Notes: a model not told the origin generated them from the letters alone. A stretch of DNA of 64,000 nt from Clostridium sp. (GCF_026168755.1 NZ_JAPFDR010000005.1:51282-115281), one strand, 5' to 3'; shown: positions 17,828 through 28,220, counted from the stretch's first letter. Numbers and translations are program-made.

Positions 17828-17873
17828 TAAAAAGTAATGATATTTTTACTAGGATAATATCATTACTTTTTAT
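17828..17873 (+). terminator. Terminator after the S1 gene
   Basis: AAAAAGTAATGATAT / ATATCATTACTTTTT is a perfect inverted repeat with a T tail. Confidence 0.8.
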
Positions 17874-18041
17874 AGTTTGTATTATAAATCATTGTAAAAA
17901 TTATTTTAGTCTTTTGAATAAAACTATCCCAAATTAATTAAAATAAAAATTATATAGAATAAATTTAACTACTATATAGATATGATATACTAATTAATAT
18001 ATAATTATTTTAACAGAATTAAACAATAAGGAGACTTAAAA

Positions 18042-19493
18042 ATGAATATTTTACAAAATTTAGAACCTAAAAAAGTTTTCGAGTATTTTGAGGCGATTTC
18101 AAATATTCCAAGAGGGTCAGGAAATGAGAAAGAAATAAGTGATTATTTATTAAATTTCGGTAAAAGCTTAGGATTTGAATCAATTCAAGATAAAGCATTA
18201 AACGTTATAATAAAAAAGCCAGGTACTAAAGGGTATGAAAATGCTCCAACTGTTATTATTCAAGGTCATATGGATATGGTTTGTGAAAAAAACAATGGTG
18301 TAGAACATGATTTTGAAAAAGATCCATTAAAATTAAGAATAGTAGATGATTATATATATGCAACAGATACAACATTAGGAGCTGATAATGGTATTGCAGT
18401 TGCTTATGCTATGGCAATATTAGCTTCAAATGATATTCCACATCCACCAATAGAAGTATTAATTACTACAGATGAGGAAACAGGAATGTCTGGGGCAATG
18501 GCTATTAATAAAGACCATATTGATGGTAAGATATTAATAAACTTGGACAATGAAGAAGAGGGATATCTTTTAGTAAGTTGTGCAGGTGGAATAAGAAGCA
18601 CAGCAACTTTAAATATAGAAAAACAAGATGTTAAGGATAAAAAGGTAGTGAAAATAAGCATATCAGGACTTAAAGGTGGTCACTCTGGTATGGATATAAT
18701 TAAGGAAAGAGGAAATTCAAATAAAATTCTAGGTAGGGTTCTTAAAGGTCTATTAAAAGAAGTTAGCTTTAACATTGTTAATTTAAATGGTGGTTCTAAG
18801 AATAATGCTATTCCAAGGGAAGCTGAGGCTGTTATAACTATTAATTCTAGTGATGAAAGTACAGTTATAGATGTAATAAAAAAATGGAATGATATTATAG
18901 GTAATGAATTAAGAACTCAAGATTCAGGGTTAAAGATTGAAGCTTTATCAATTAATGATAAAGAAGAAAAGGAATTCACAGATGAATCTACTAAAAAGGT
19001 TGTAGATTTATTATATCTATATCCAAATGGAATAAATTCAAAGAGTGTAGAAATAGAGGGATTAGTAGAAAGCTCAACTAATTTAGGTGTTTTAACTACT
19101 AGTGATACTGCTGTAGAATTTGACTCAGCGATAAGAAGTTCAGTACCATCATTAAAAGAAGAAATAGTTTTAAGAAGTAAAACTATAGTTGAACTTTTTG
19201 GTGGAGAATTTACAACTACAGCTGATTATCCAGGATGGGAATATAATCCTGATTCAAAAATAAGAGAAATTTGCCAAAAGGTTCATAAGGATCTTTATGG
19301 AAATGAAGCAAAGATAGTTGCAATTCATGCAGGTGTTGAGTGTGGATTATTTAATGAAAAATTAGGGAATCTTGATATGATAAGCTTTGGACCAAATCTT
19401 TATGATGTTCATACTCCAGATGAGCATATGAGCATCTCATCAGTAAGAAATTGTTATGAATATTTAAAAGCAATACTTAAAGAAATTAAATAG
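18042..19493 (+). CDS. pepD: Aminoacyl-histidine dipeptidase (beta-Ala-His/Xaa-His dipeptidase)
   Basis: A 483-residue M20-family zinc dipeptidase. Metal and catalytic motifs are visible: GHMDMVCE (about residues 76-83), TLGADNGIA (about 113-121) and TTDEETGMSGA (about 144-154), then GLKGGHSGMDI (about 210) in the lid region. It hydrolyses dipeptides ending in histidine and other unspecific dipeptides in the cytoplasm. AAGGAGAC precedes the start. It is a single-gene unit with a terminator at 19499. The 148-base gap to the previous terminator-bounded gene holds only AT-rich DNA. Confidence 0.93.
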   Translation: MNILQNLEPKKVFEYFEAISNIPRGSGNEKEISDYLLNFGKSLGFESIQDKALNVIIKKPGTKGYENAPTVIIQGHMDMVCEKNNGVEHDFEKDPLKLRIVDDYIYATDTTLGADNGIAVAYAMAILASNDIPHPPIEVLITTDEETGMSGAMAINKDHIDGKILINLDNEEEGYLLVSCAGGIRSTATLNIEKQDVKDKKVVKISISGLKGGHSGMDIIKERGNSNKILGRVLKGLLKEVSFNIVNLNGGSKNNAIPREAEAVITINSSDESTVIDVIKKWNDIIGNELRTQDSGLKIEALSINDKEEKEFTDESTKKVVDLLYLYPNGINSKSVEIEGLVESSTNLGVLTTSDTAVEFDSAIRSSVPSLKEEIVLRSKTIVELFGGEFTTTADYPGWEYNPDSKIREICQKVHKDLYGNEAKIVAIHAGVECGLFNEKLGNLDMISFGPNLYDVHTPDEHMSISSVRNCYEYLKAILKEIK

Positions 19494-19498
19494 TTAGC

Positions 19499-19530
19499 AA
19501 AAAGCGAAGACGTAATGTCTTCGTTTTTTT
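19499..19530 (+). terminator. Terminator of pepD
   Basis: CGAAGAC / GTCTTCG is a 7-bp stem with a 5-base loop and seven Ts. Confidence 0.88.
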
Positions 19531-19639
19531 GATGAAAAGAAAAGTTATTTTTATTATGTATATAAGTGAGTATTAATGAATATATTGTAATGTAATAAGT
19601 AAAAAAACATAATAAGTTAAGGGTTGGGAGGATGAGAAA

Positions 19640-20437
19640 GTGAGGTATACGAGATATAACTATAAGAAAAAGAAAAATAATCATATTTTAAAACTTATTG
19701 TATCATTTATTGGTATGAGTGGATTTGTAATAATAGTAGGAGTATTACTTGCTAATGTTATAATTCATTTTTTACCATTAAATAATGCAAGTACAGCTGA
19801 TGCTAGCAATAAAAATGAGCAAGTTCAGACAGATAATTCAGAGAATGTAAGTAGCGATGTTTCAGAGGGAGAGGCAGATTCTCAAGTAAATGCTGAAGTA
19901 GCAAATACTGATGCATCTTCGGAAACTGCCCAAGGAACTATTAACACTAGTTTCGTAGCTATTCAATGCGGATACTTTGCACAAGAGGATAATGCAAAAG
20001 AAACATTTAACAAAGTAGCTAATGAATATGGAGCTTTTATATATAATGATGCAGATAAGTTTAAAGTTTTGGCTGGAGTTTATGAGTTAGATGAGGGGCA
20101 AGCTGTTATAGATAGATTAACTGCAAGTGGTATTGAATGTGCTAAAGTTGAATTTAATCTTAACAGTGGAAGTGCCATTGAAAATCAAATAGCTGGAATT
20201 TATGATGGGTATTTAGAAATATTAGATACTGCATTTAAGGATGATGTAAAATCAGTAGATACTACAGATTTTAAAGAGTGGGTTGGAAAGTTAGATGATA
20301 TAAAAGAGGGAGATAAATATGAAGTTTTATCTGATTTAAAAAAACATATTAATGAATTAGGAACAGAAGTAAAGAAGGAAGACGTTTCTAATGAAATACA
20401 ATATTTATATAAAATTTTGTTGAATTTTAATAAATAG
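19640..20437 (+). CDS. SPOR-domain membrane-anchored protein
   Basis: A 265-residue protein: short basic cytoplasmic N-terminus, one membrane helix (about 17-40), an acidic and serine/asparagine-rich linker, and a SPOR-like domain (about 105-175) beginning FVAIQCGYFAQEDNAKETF. SPOR domains bind denuded peptidoglycan at division sites. The start is GTG at 19640, with GGGAGGA seven bases upstream; the nearby ATG at 19632 runs into a stop. It lies just upstream of the maf-radC-mre division block, which fits an envelope role. Confidence 0.8.
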   Translation: MRYTRYNYKKKKNNHILKLIVSFIGMSGFVIIVGVLLANVIIHFLPLNNASTADASNKNEQVQTDNSENVSSDVSEGEADSQVNAEVANTDASSETAQGTINTSFVAIQCGYFAQEDNAKETFNKVANEYGAFIYNDADKFKVLAGVYELDEGQAVIDRLTASGIECAKVEFNLNSGSAIENQIAGIYDGYLEILDTAFKDDVKSVDTTDFKEWVGKLDDIKEGDKYEVLSDLKKHINELGTEVKKEDVSNEIQYLYKILLNFNK

Positions 20438-20530
20438 AAAAATAAAAATCAATATATATTAATAGATGTAAAAAAATACAATAAAAATTAAGAAATTTTT
20501 ATGTAATATTCTACAAAAAATTCATATATA

Positions 20531-20617
20531 AAAAGAGGAAAATGCTTGTTTGAATACCTATTAAGTGATAAACTATATTAGAAATAAAAATAGGTGACAA
20601 GAATTTACCTCTTTTTT
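20531..20617 (+). promoter_or_regulatory. Nested hairpin with terminator end upstream of maf
   Basis: Three nested pairings can be read: AAAAGAGG (20531-20538) with CCTCTTTT (20608-20615), CTTGT (20545-20549) with ACAAG (20597-20601), and ACCTATT (20556-20562) with AATAGGT (20589-20595). The outer stem ends in a T run. It may simply terminate the SPOR gene transcript. The long arm with internal loops is also what a ligand- or protein-controlled attenuator looks like. No known riboswitch class was recognised. Confidence 0.5.
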
Positions 20618-20707
20618 GTTGTGTTTTAAATTAAAATTTAAAGTCAAGTGTAAGACTAACGTTAAATTGGGAATAATAATTAATAAATGACTGTAGGATG
20701 TGATATT

Positions 20708-21274
20708 TTGAAGTTTGTATTGGCATCTGCTTCAGAGCGTAGAAAAGAGTTATTATCTAGGATAGTAAGAGATTTTGAAATTAGAGTTAGTGATTTTGAT
20801 GAAGATTCAGTACAGGTTGATAATGACATAGAAAGTTATGTTAAAATATTATCAGAAGGGAAAGCTAAGTCAGTATCATTAAATAGTAGTAAAGATTCTA
20901 TAATAATAGGAGCTGATACTATAGTTGTTATAGATAATAAGGTTCTTGGAAAACCAAAAGATAAGAATGATGCTTTTAGAATGCTTAAGGCACTAAGTAA
21001 TAATGTGCATAGAGTATATTCTGGAGTTACAGTTGTTAATAATACTACAAAAGTGATAAAAAGTGAATGTCTGTATACAGAGGTTTATTTTTCTGAACTT
21101 TCTGATGAGGAAATATGGAAGTACATAGACACTGAAGAATGTTTAGATAAGGCTGGTGCTTACGGAATACAAGGCTTCGGTGGGGTTTTTGTTAAAAAGA
21201 TAAATGGATGTTACTATAATGTGGTTGGATTACCATTAAACTTACTGAATAAAATGATAAAAGAAGTTTTATAA
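20708..21274 (+). CDS. maf: Maf-family nucleoside triphosphate pyrophosphatase
   Basis: A protein of about 188 residues that hydrolyses non-canonical or pyrimidine nucleoside triphosphates and is linked to septum formation. The Maf signature FVLASASERRKELL opens the protein; IIGADTIVVIDNKVLGKPKD and GAYGIQGFGG are the catalytic and substrate motifs. The start is taken as TTG at 20708, giving the family-typical MKFVLASAS and following GTAGGATG. An ATG 21 bases upstream lacks a ribosome site. It begins the block maf-radC-mreBCD. Confidence 0.88.
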   Translation: MKFVLASASERRKELLSRIVRDFEIRVSDFDEDSVQVDNDIESYVKILSEGKAKSVSLNSSKDSIIIGADTIVVIDNKVLGKPKDKNDAFRMLKALSNNVHRVYSGVTVVNNTTKVIKSECLYTEVYFSELSDEEIWKYIDTEECLDKAGAYGIQGFGGVFVKKINGCYYNVVGLPLNLLNKMIKEVL

Positions 21275-21310
21275 TTGGGGGATGGATATTATTACTTAAA
21301 AGGAGTGCTT

Positions 21311-22000
21311 ATGGCAGAAAATATAAGAGTAAATGATATACCATTAAACGAAAGACCAGTTGAAAAGCTACTTCAGTTTGGAGTAGAAAGTTTAAGTAAC
21401 GAAGAGCTGTTAGCTATATTGTTAAGAACAGGTACAAAGGGAGAAAACGTCATAGCTTTAAGTAAAAGACTACTAATTGAGCTAGATGGTTTAGACGGGC
21501 TTTTAAATGTAAGTTTTGAAGAAGCAAGTAAAATCAAAGGTATTAAGAAAGTAAAGGCTTGTCAGATAATTGCTATGATAGAGATGTTCAATAGGTTTAG
21601 AACTTTAAGATCTCAAAGAGAAAATTTTAAAATTTCTTCGCCTAAAGATGTTTCAACATTATTAATTAATGAAATGAGCAATTTTAAACAAGAAGTATTT
21701 AAATTAATACTATTAAATACTAAGAACATTGTAATAGGAACTAAAGATGTATTTAAAGGAACATTGAATTCATCTATAGTTCATCCAAGGGAAGTTTTTA
21801 AGGAGGCAATTCATAGAGGAAGTGCAAGCATAATAGTTTGTCATAACCACCCATCAGGAGATCCCAGTCCAAGTAAGGAAGATATTAATATAACTCTTAG
21901 ATTAAAGGAGTGTGGAAATATTATGGGGATTGAATTGTTAGACCATATTATTATTGGTAATAATAGATATGTTAGTTTAAAGGAAAAAGGAATTATATAA
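21311..22000 (+). CDS. radC: DNA repair protein RadC (JAMM-domain)
   Basis: A protein of about 229 residues. The N-terminal helix-hairpin-helix region (about 1-90) contains [17 protein letters not shown] and the MPN/JAMM domain carries [15 protein letters not shown] (about residue 172), the zinc-binding H-x-H-x10-D motif. The biochemical role of RadC is still unclear despite its name. The start at 21311 has AGGAG at 21301; a TTG start at 21275 would abut maf but lacks a site. Position between maf and mreB is the usual clostridial order. Confidence 0.93.
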   Translation: MAENIRVNDIPLNERPVEKLLQFGVESLSNEELLAILLRTGTKGENVIALSKRLLIELDGLDGLLNVSFEEASKIKGIKKVKACQIIAMIEMFNRFRTLRSQRENFKISSPKDVSTLLINEMSNFKQEVFKLILLNTKNIVIGTKDVFKGTLNSSIVHPREVFKEAIHRGSASIIVCHNHPSGDPSPSKEDINITLRLKECGNIMGIELLDHIIIGNNRYVSLKEKGII

Positions 22001-22017
22001 TTGAAAGGGGAATTCAT

Positions 22018-23037
22018 ATGGGATTTTTCAGTAGTAATAAAGATATGGGAATAGATTTAGGAACAGCTAACACGCTTGTTTTCGTTAAAGGAAAAGGTAT
22101 TGTGTTAAGCGAACCTTCAGTTGTAGCAATAAATAGTAATACAAGAAAACCTCTAGCAGTTGGTCAAGAAGCAAAGCTTATGATAGGTAGAACACCAGGT
22201 AACATAGTTGCAATAAGACCTCTTAAAGATGGAGTTATTGCAGATTTTGATGTTGCACAAACTATGCTTAAAAAATTAATAGAAAAGGTAACAAGTAAGA
22301 GTGCTTTTACAAGTCCAAGAATAATAGTATGTTATCCATCAGGAGTAACAGAAGTAGAAAGAAGAGCTATTGAAGAAGCAGCAAAATTTGCTGGAGCAAG
22401 AGATGTTGTTTTAATGGAAGAACCAATGGCAGCAGCTATTGGAGCAGGACTTCCAGTTGGTGAACCTACAGGAAGTATGATAGTTGATATCGGGGGAGGA
22501 ACTACTGAAGTAGCTATCATTTCACTAGGAGGAATAGTAACTAGTAAGTCATTAAGAGTTGCTGGAGATGAGTTAGATCAAGCTATAATAGCATATGTAA
22601 AAAAAGAGTTTAGCTTAATGATTGGTGAAAGAACTGCTGAACAAATAAAAATGGAATTAGGATCAGCATATAAGATAGATGATGAAAATGCTTCTATGGA
22701 TATCAAAGGAAGAGATATGATAACAGGTCTTCCAAAAATAGTTACAATAACTGAAGATCAAATAAGAGAAGCATTAAAAGAGCCGGTATATTCAATTATT
22801 GAATCAATAAAGACTACACTAGAAAAGACTCCACCAGAATTATCAGCTGATATAATGGAAAAAGGAATAATGTTAGCTGGAGGAGGAGCTTTACTAAAAG
22901 GGCTAGATAAATTAATAAACCACGAAACAAACATGCCTGTTCATATTGCTGAGACACCATTAGATTGCGTTGTTTTAGGAGCAGGAAAAGCACTAGAGAA
23001 TTTTGATGAATTAAGTAAGACTCAAAGAGGTCAATAA
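22018..23037 (+). CDS. mreB: Rod-shape-determining actin homolog MreB
   Basis: A 339-residue bacterial actin that polymerises under the membrane and guides lateral wall synthesis. The nucleotide-binding motifs are present: [19 protein letters not shown] (phosphate 1), [19 protein letters not shown] (phosphate 2) and [17 protein letters not shown] (adenosine). Length is typical. It overlaps the start of mreC by one base (TAATG), indicating translational coupling. Confidence 0.97.
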   Translation: MGFFSSNKDMGIDLGTANTLVFVKGKGIVLSEPSVVAINSNTRKPLAVGQEAKLMIGRTPGNIVAIRPLKDGVIADFDVAQTMLKKLIEKVTSKSAFTSPRIIVCYPSGVTEVERRAIEEAAKFAGARDVVLMEEPMAAAIGAGLPVGEPTGSMIVDIGGGTTEVAIISLGGIVTSKSLRVAGDELDQAIIAYVKKEFSLMIGERTAEQIKMELGSAYKIDDENASMDIKGRDMITGLPKIVTITEDQIREALKEPVYSIIESIKTTLEKTPPELSADIMEKGIMLAGGGALLKGLDKLINHETNMPVHIAETPLDCVVLGAGKALENFDELSKTQRGQ

Positions 23038-23879
23038 TGAAACCTTTTAAAAACAAACTGGCAGTAACTATAGTGGTACTGTCAGTTGCCTTTTTAGGCA
23101 TAATTATTTTCAGTTTAAAAAACAATTCGAATGTTATCTCTAGTGGTGTAGGTAGTGTTATTAGTCCATTACAAAAAATAATTTATAATGCAAATGATAA
23201 GATAAAAGGATCTTTTGATTTTTTTATTAGTTTTTCAAAGGTAAAGCAAGAAAATGAAGAGCTTGCAGCAAAAAATGCGGAATTAGAAAATAAGCTAATT
23301 GAATATAATAGAATGAAAGAGGAAAATACAACATTAAGAGAAATGTTTGATTATTCTCAAGCTAATCAAAATTATAATTATTTAGGAGCTAATATAGTTG
23401 GATATAGTGGAGGAAACATTTCTAATGGATATATAATTGATAAAGGTACTAATGATGGGGTAAAAAAGGACATGATAGTTATAACTCCAGCAGGGCTAGT
23501 TGGAAAAGTTACAAAATCAGAAAGTAATTATTCCATAGTTCAAACTATATTAAATGAAAATATTGCAGTGGCTTCTATGGTGGAAAGTACTAGAGAAACA
23601 ACAGGGATATTACAAGGAATTACAGATAGCAAAAATAAAAACTTAACTATGTTATCTAATATTCCAATTGATTCCGAAATAAAAGAAGGTGATGTAATTT
23701 TAACTTCTGGACTTGGAGGAATGTATCCACAAGAAATTAGAATTGGTGAAGTAGTTTCAGTAGAAGTTGATAGTGTTGGAATTATGAAGAAAGCTATTGT
23801 TAAGCCATATGTAGATTTTAATAAGTTAGAGGGATTATTTGTTGTGGTTCCAAAAGAAGAAATTAATATTGAGGAGTAG
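23037..23879 (+). CDS. mreC: Rod-shape-determining protein MreC
   Basis: A 280-residue protein with one N-terminal membrane helix (about 8-28), a coiled coil rich in E/N/K (about 60-105) and the beta-barrel MreC core, including GANIVGYSGG and GDVILTSGLGGMYPQ near the C-terminus. It links MreB and MreD to the periplasmic part of the elongasome. It is coupled to mreB and is followed after four bases by mreD. Confidence 0.95.
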   Translation: MKPFKNKLAVTIVVLSVAFLGIIIFSLKNNSNVISSGVGSVISPLQKIIYNANDKIKGSFDFFISFSKVKQENEELAAKNAELENKLIEYNRMKEENTTLREMFDYSQANQNYNYLGANIVGYSGGNISNGYIIDKGTNDGVKKDMIVITPAGLVGKVTKSESNYSIVQTILNENIAVASMVESTRETTGILQGITDSKNKNLTMLSNIPIDSEIKEGDVILTSGLGGMYPQEIRIGEVVSVEVDSVGIMKKAIVKPYVDFNKLEGLFVVVPKEEINIEE

Positions 23880-23883
23880 GAGT

Positions 23884-24375
23884 ATGAAGAAATTATATTT
23901 AGTAATTTTATTAATATTTTTATTAATTATTGATAATACTTTATTGCCTTACTACTCAATATACGGGTCATTTCCAAGTCTATTATTTACTTTTGCTATG
24001 GCTTATTCAATTATTAGGGGTAAAGAAAAGGCCATTTTTATAGGGATAGTAAGTGGATTTTTACAAGATATATTTTTCTTTTCGGGTTTTGGAGTAAATT
24101 TATTTTTAAATATGCTTTTATGTCTTTTATGTGCAAAAATAGGAGAAAGTATATTTAAGGAAAATAGATTAGTACCAGTTTTGACAGCATTAGGTGTTTC
24201 GGTGTTAAAAGTTTTAGGGGTAGTGATTATATTTAAATTATTTTCACAAAGAATTGACATACAAGTAGCATTAATTTCTTGTATATTAAATGCGATTTGT
24301 ATGATGCTTTTCTATACTTTAATCTTAAAAACTTTAGATAAATATTTAGATAGGAATACATGGAGGTTTAAATGA
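23884..24375 (+). CDS. mreD: Rod-shape-determining membrane protein MreD
   Basis: A 163-residue, very hydrophobic protein with five to six predicted membrane segments; the motif GSFPSLLFTFAMAYSIIRG fits MreD. The start at 23884 has GAGGAGTAGGAG upstream, over the end of mreC. An upstream in-frame ATG would overlap mreC by 41 bases and add a non-membrane segment. Its end overlaps the PBP2 start by 4 bases. Confidence 0.92.
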   Translation: MKKLYLVILLIFLLIIDNTLLPYYSIYGSFPSLLFTFAMAYSIIRGKEKAIFIGIVSGFLQDIFFFSGFGVNLFLNMLLCLLCAKIGESIFKENRLVPVLTALGVSVLKVLGVVIIFKLFSQRIDIQVALISCILNAICMMLFYTLILKTLDKYLDRNTWRFK

Positions 24376-27302
24376 TAGTTAATAAACCTAAAAAAAATAA
24401 GGAGAGCTCTAGATATTCTGTTTTTTATATAATTATGTTTATAATGATGGGAACTATTGTTGGTAAGTTGTTATATCTTCAAGTATACAAATATGAGGAT
24501 TATAAAGAAAAAGCTGATGTAAGTTCTACTAAATTTATTTCAGAAGAAGCTCCAAGGGGAAATATATATGATAGTAATGGTAATGTTATAGCAACTAACA
24601 AGCAAACTTATACTTTAACTTATATGGAAACTGTGGACTCAAAAAATTTATTTTTTAAAACTATGGATAAGGTTTTTCAGATATTAGAGGATAATGGAGA
24701 AGAGTTCCAAGATGATTTGGCTCTTAAAGTTGATGATAATGGCGGAATATACTTTGATTTTAAAACAGATAATGAATCTAGTAGAAGAACACTTGAAGTA
24801 AGGTTCAAAAGAGATAGAGGATTAAATGAAGATATAGAAAATAAAAAATTTGGTGATAAAGAAGGGGATTATACTGATGATGAGATAAATCAAGTTAATG
24901 ATGAACTTATGAAAATATCAGCAGAAGATACTTTTTATTATCTTGTTAAAAGTTATGATTTATATAAACTTTTATTACCAGAAAACTATACTTCAGAAGA
25001 GGATAGTGAGTTAGCAAAAAAATATAAAGATGCAACAGGTAAAGAAATATTAGATGATTTATTAAAAGAATACTCTATACAACAAATAAGAAGATATATA
25101 GTAGTAAAAGATGCTATAAAGATAGGAAGTTATAGTGGTTATTCAAATATAACAATAGCTAGTAATATAAAGAGAGATACTGCTTTTGTTGTTTATCAAC
25201 AATTAAATGACTTGCCTGGAATAAATGTTAGTTTAAAACCTGTTAGATACTATCCATATGCAACTTTAGCTTCAGCTGTTGTAGGTTATGTGTCGTCGAT
25301 AAGTAGCTCACAACAAGAAATCTATGAATTAAAGGGCTATGATACATCTACTGATTTAATTGGTGTATCAGGAATAGAATCGGCATTTGAAGAACAGTTA
25401 AAAGGAACAAAGGGTGGAACTACTGTAAAAGTAAATTCTCAAGGTAGAACAACAGAAGAGTTATTTAAGTTAGAATCTTATCCTGGGAATAATGTACATT
25501 TAACAATAGATAAGGATGTTCAATATGCAGCTCAAGGGGCTTTAAAAGACCAAATATTAAAATTACAATCAGAAGGATTAACAAGTGCCACAAGAGGAGC
25601 AGTTGTTGTGATAGAAGTTAATACTGGTAGAGTTATTGCTATGGCAAGCTATCCATATTTTGATCCTAATGATTTTGCAATTCCAAGTGAATTAAGCACA
25701 GAAAAATATAACGAATATTTTAATCCAGATTTAGAGTCATTTGGTACAAAACATATTCAAAGTAGTGGTGCTACAGGAACTTTAGATAAACTTTTTCCTG
25801 ATGAAAATGAAGATGGAGTTAGAGAAGATAAGTATGATCTTTATCCAAGATCTATGCTAAATTATGCCACTCAAGGGTTAGTACCTCCAGGATCTACATT
25901 TAAACCATTAACAGCTGTTGCAGCATTAACTGAAGGAGCTATAACAGAAGATTTTACAGTTAATGACGTTGGGGTTTGGAGTAGTGAATATACAGGAAAT
26001 CAAGTACTTGAAAACTTCCAAAAGATAGGCAATGGAATTACAGATGTAAGAAAAGCACTTCAAGTATCATCTAACTATTTCTTTTATGAGACAGCTATTA
26101 GATTATATGAGAAAAATGGTGCTAATATAGATGCACTTAACTCAATAGCTCGGTATGCATGGAAATTTGGGCTTGGTGTAGAAGGAAATAAAAATGCATC
26201 TACAGGTATTCAAATATATGAAAACTTTGGGCAAACATATAACTTTGTATCATGGAGAAAAAGTCTTGCTTCAAATGCGAAATATTCAATAGTTCCAGCT
26301 CTTGAAGAAGGGGTATATTATGGATATTCATTTGTACCATTTGATATTAGTGATATAAGTACTGATTCAGATGAATTAAAGGAGTTAAAAACTAGTTTAA
26401 AAAATAATATTAAAGAAACATTACTTAAGGTTGGTACTGATGAGCAAATTACTAGTCAAGATGAATATGCTAAAAGCATACTTAGTACTGTTAAGAAAAT
26501 AATGGAAATATCTGATAAATATAAAGAAAATGTGGCTAGTTATGAAGCCGATAACAATAAAGAAGTAGATATTGATGCTCAGGCTAAAACAGTAGCAAAT
26601 GCTATTGCTTACTTTACTGTAACAAATCAGACTGCAGAAATAACATCACCAATTAACTTAGTGCAAGATGCTATAGGACAAAGTATGAATGCATTTACTC
26701 CATTACAAATGGCAAATTATGTTGCTACATTAGCAAATGGAGGAACTAGATATAAGGTTTCTATAGTTGATAAGGTAACATCACCTACAGGTGAGATTAT
26801 TCAAGAGTTTACTCCAGAGGTTGTAGAAAGTAATCCAATTGATCCAGAGATATTACAAATTGTTAAGGAAGGTATGAGAAGAGTTAATACTTCACCTTCT
26901 AATGGAACAGTATATGAATTATTTGGTAATTTCCCTATTGAAGTTGTAGGTAAGACAGGAACTGCTGACTTTGGAACTTCAGAACAATATGAATTCCAAG
27001 GAAGAAAAGCATATGCAAATTATATAAGTTTTGCACCAATGGATAATCCTCAAATAGCTATATTTTCAACTATATATGATGGTAATAGAGGGGGAAATAG
27101 TGCTTATGTTCATAAAGGAATATATGAAGCTTTCTTTAAAGATGAATTGTTAGCTATTAACCCTAATTATGCAGAGACTTCAGAAACTTTCCAGAAGTAT
27201 GTTGTAGAAGCACCAGCTGATAATAATCAAGAGGCTGAGGAAGAAAATCAACAACAGGAAGCTGAAGGAGAGGTTCAAGAAGAACAAGCTCAACAAGAGT
27301 AA
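24372..27302 (+). CDS. mrdA: Penicillin-binding protein 2 (elongasome class B transpeptidase)
   Basis: A 976-residue class B PBP, partner of RodA. After one membrane helix (about 15-35) come the dimerisation domain (EEAPRGNIYDSNGNVIA) and the transpeptidase domain. Active-site motifs are in order: STFK in PPGSTFKPL (about residues 504-507), SSN (about 566) and KTG in VVGKTGTADFG (about 860). The protein is longer than a typical PBP2 because of a large insertion before the dimerisation module (about 95-255), another between the active-site motifs, and an acidic glutamine-rich tail. It is translationally coupled to mreD and followed by a terminator. Confidence 0.93.
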   Translation: MIVNKPKKNKESSRYSVFYIIMFIMMGTIVGKLLYLQVYKYEDYKEKADVSSTKFISEEAPRGNIYDSNGNVIATNKQTYTLTYMETVDSKNLFFKTMDKVFQILEDNGEEFQDDLALKVDDNGGIYFDFKTDNESSRRTLEVRFKRDRGLNEDIENKKFGDKEGDYTDDEINQVNDELMKISAEDTFYYLVKSYDLYKLLLPENYTSEEDSELAKKYKDATGKEILDDLLKEYSIQQIRRYIVVKDAIKIGSYSGYSNITIASNIKRDTAFVVYQQLNDLPGINVSLKPVRYYPYATLASAVVGYVSSISSSQQEIYELKGYDTSTDLIGVSGIESAFEEQLKGTKGGTTVKVNSQGRTTEELFKLESYPGNNVHLTIDKDVQYAAQGALKDQILKLQSEGLTSATRGAVVVIEVNTGRVIAMASYPYFDPNDFAIPSELSTEKYNEYFNPDLESFGTKHIQSSGATGTLDKLFPDENEDGVREDKYDLYPRSMLNYATQGLVPPGSTFKPLTAVAALTEGAITEDFTVNDVGVWSSEYTGNQVLENFQKIGNGITDVRKALQVSSNYFFYETAIRLYEKNGANIDALNSIARYAWKFGLGVEGNKNASTGIQIYENFGQTYNFVSWRKSLASNAKYSIVPALEEGVYYGYSFVPFDISDISTDSDELKELKTSLKNNIKETLLKVGTDEQITSQDEYAKSILSTVKKIMEISDKYKENVASYEADNNKEVDIDAQAKTVANAIAYFTVTNQTAEITSPINLVQDAIGQSMNAFTPLQMANYVATLANGGTRYKVSIVDKVTSPTGEIIQEFTPEVVESNPIDPEILQIVKEGMRRVNTSPSNGTVYELFGNFPIEVVGKTGTADFGTSEQYEFQGRKAYANYISFAPMDNPQIAIFSTIYDGNRGGNSAYVHKGIYEAFFKDELLAINPNYAETSETFQKYVVEAPADNNQEAEEENQQQEAEGEVQEEQAQQE

Positions 27303-27321
27303 CAAAATAAATAAATACAAT

Positions 27322-27361
27322 AAAAATAAGAGAAGTTTAATAATTACTTCTCTTATTTTAA
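27322..27361 (+). terminator. Terminator of the mre-PBP2 operon
   Basis: AAATAAGAGAAGT (27324-27336) pairs perfectly with ACTTCTCTTATTT (27345-27357) and ends in Ts. The following 200 bases up to minC are AT-rich, with no assigned feature. Confidence 0.8.
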
Positions 27362-27557
27362 TGCTAAAATTTAAATAATTTATAAAGATATTATTTACTT
27401 AAAAAGGTTGTTAAACTATAATTGATAATACATATATTGGCAAAATAAGTGAAAATTTTTAGGAAAATTACAATACTTTAAGTACATTGTGTTTTTAATT
27501 GTAGTTATATGATATAATTAAAAGTAAATTGAGTTTTTAATTGGTGGAGGATGGCCA

Positions 27558-28205
27558 ATGAAGGATGAAAGAATACAAATAAAAGGCAATAAAGATGGTG
27601 TAAATATTATAATAGATATGGAGAAGTTTGTAAGTTTTGATAATATGTTAGAGGTGTTAGTATCTAGTTTATCAAAAAACAGGGGTTTTTATAAAAATTC
27701 AATACTAAGAATAACAGCTAATCTTAAGCATATTCAGGACTCTGAAATAATTAGGTTGAAGGAAGAATTGTTTCAAAAGATAGATATAAAAGATTGTATT
27801 TTTGATGATATTAATAAAGTTAAAGAGAGTAATTCAGTTAAATTTTTTAATGGAATTAATGAAGGAAAAACTAAATTTATCAAGAAAACAATAAGGGGTG
27901 GACAGTCTGTTGATTATCCTGGTAATATTATTATAATAGGAGATATTAATAGTGGAGCAGAAGTTTCCGCTGGAGGTAATATTATAGTTCTTGGAAGCAT
28001 TAAAGGACATGTGAGAGCTGGTATTGGAGGAAATAAAAAATCTATAATAGCTGCATTTTTTATGCAACCTGAATTAATGCAGATTTCAGATGTATTAACT
28101 ATATCGCCGGATGATGGATTAAAGCCATCTTATCCAGAGGTTGCAAAAATAAAGGATGGTTATATAGTAGTAGAACCGTATTTGCCAAATAAATATATTT
28201 ACTAA
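27558..28205 (+). CDS. minC: Septum site-determining protein MinC
   Basis: A 215-residue inhibitor of FtsZ polymerisation. The N-terminal FtsZ-binding domain (about 1-95) is followed by the C-terminal beta-helix, with VDYPGNIIIIGDINSGAEVSAGGNI split over its turns and GSIKGHVRAGIGG. GGAGG precedes the ATG. First gene of minCDE. Confidence 0.95.
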   Translation: MKDERIQIKGNKDGVNIIIDMEKFVSFDNMLEVLVSSLSKNRGFYKNSILRITANLKHIQDSEIIRLKEELFQKIDIKDCIFDDINKVKESNSVKFFNGINEGKTKFIKKTIRGGQSVDYPGNIIIIGDINSGAEVSAGGNIIVLGSIKGHVRAGIGGNKKSIIAAFFMQPELMQISDVLTISPDDGLKPSYPEVAKIKDGYIVVEPYLPNKYIY

Positions 28206-28220
28206 AGTGGAGGGATTTAC

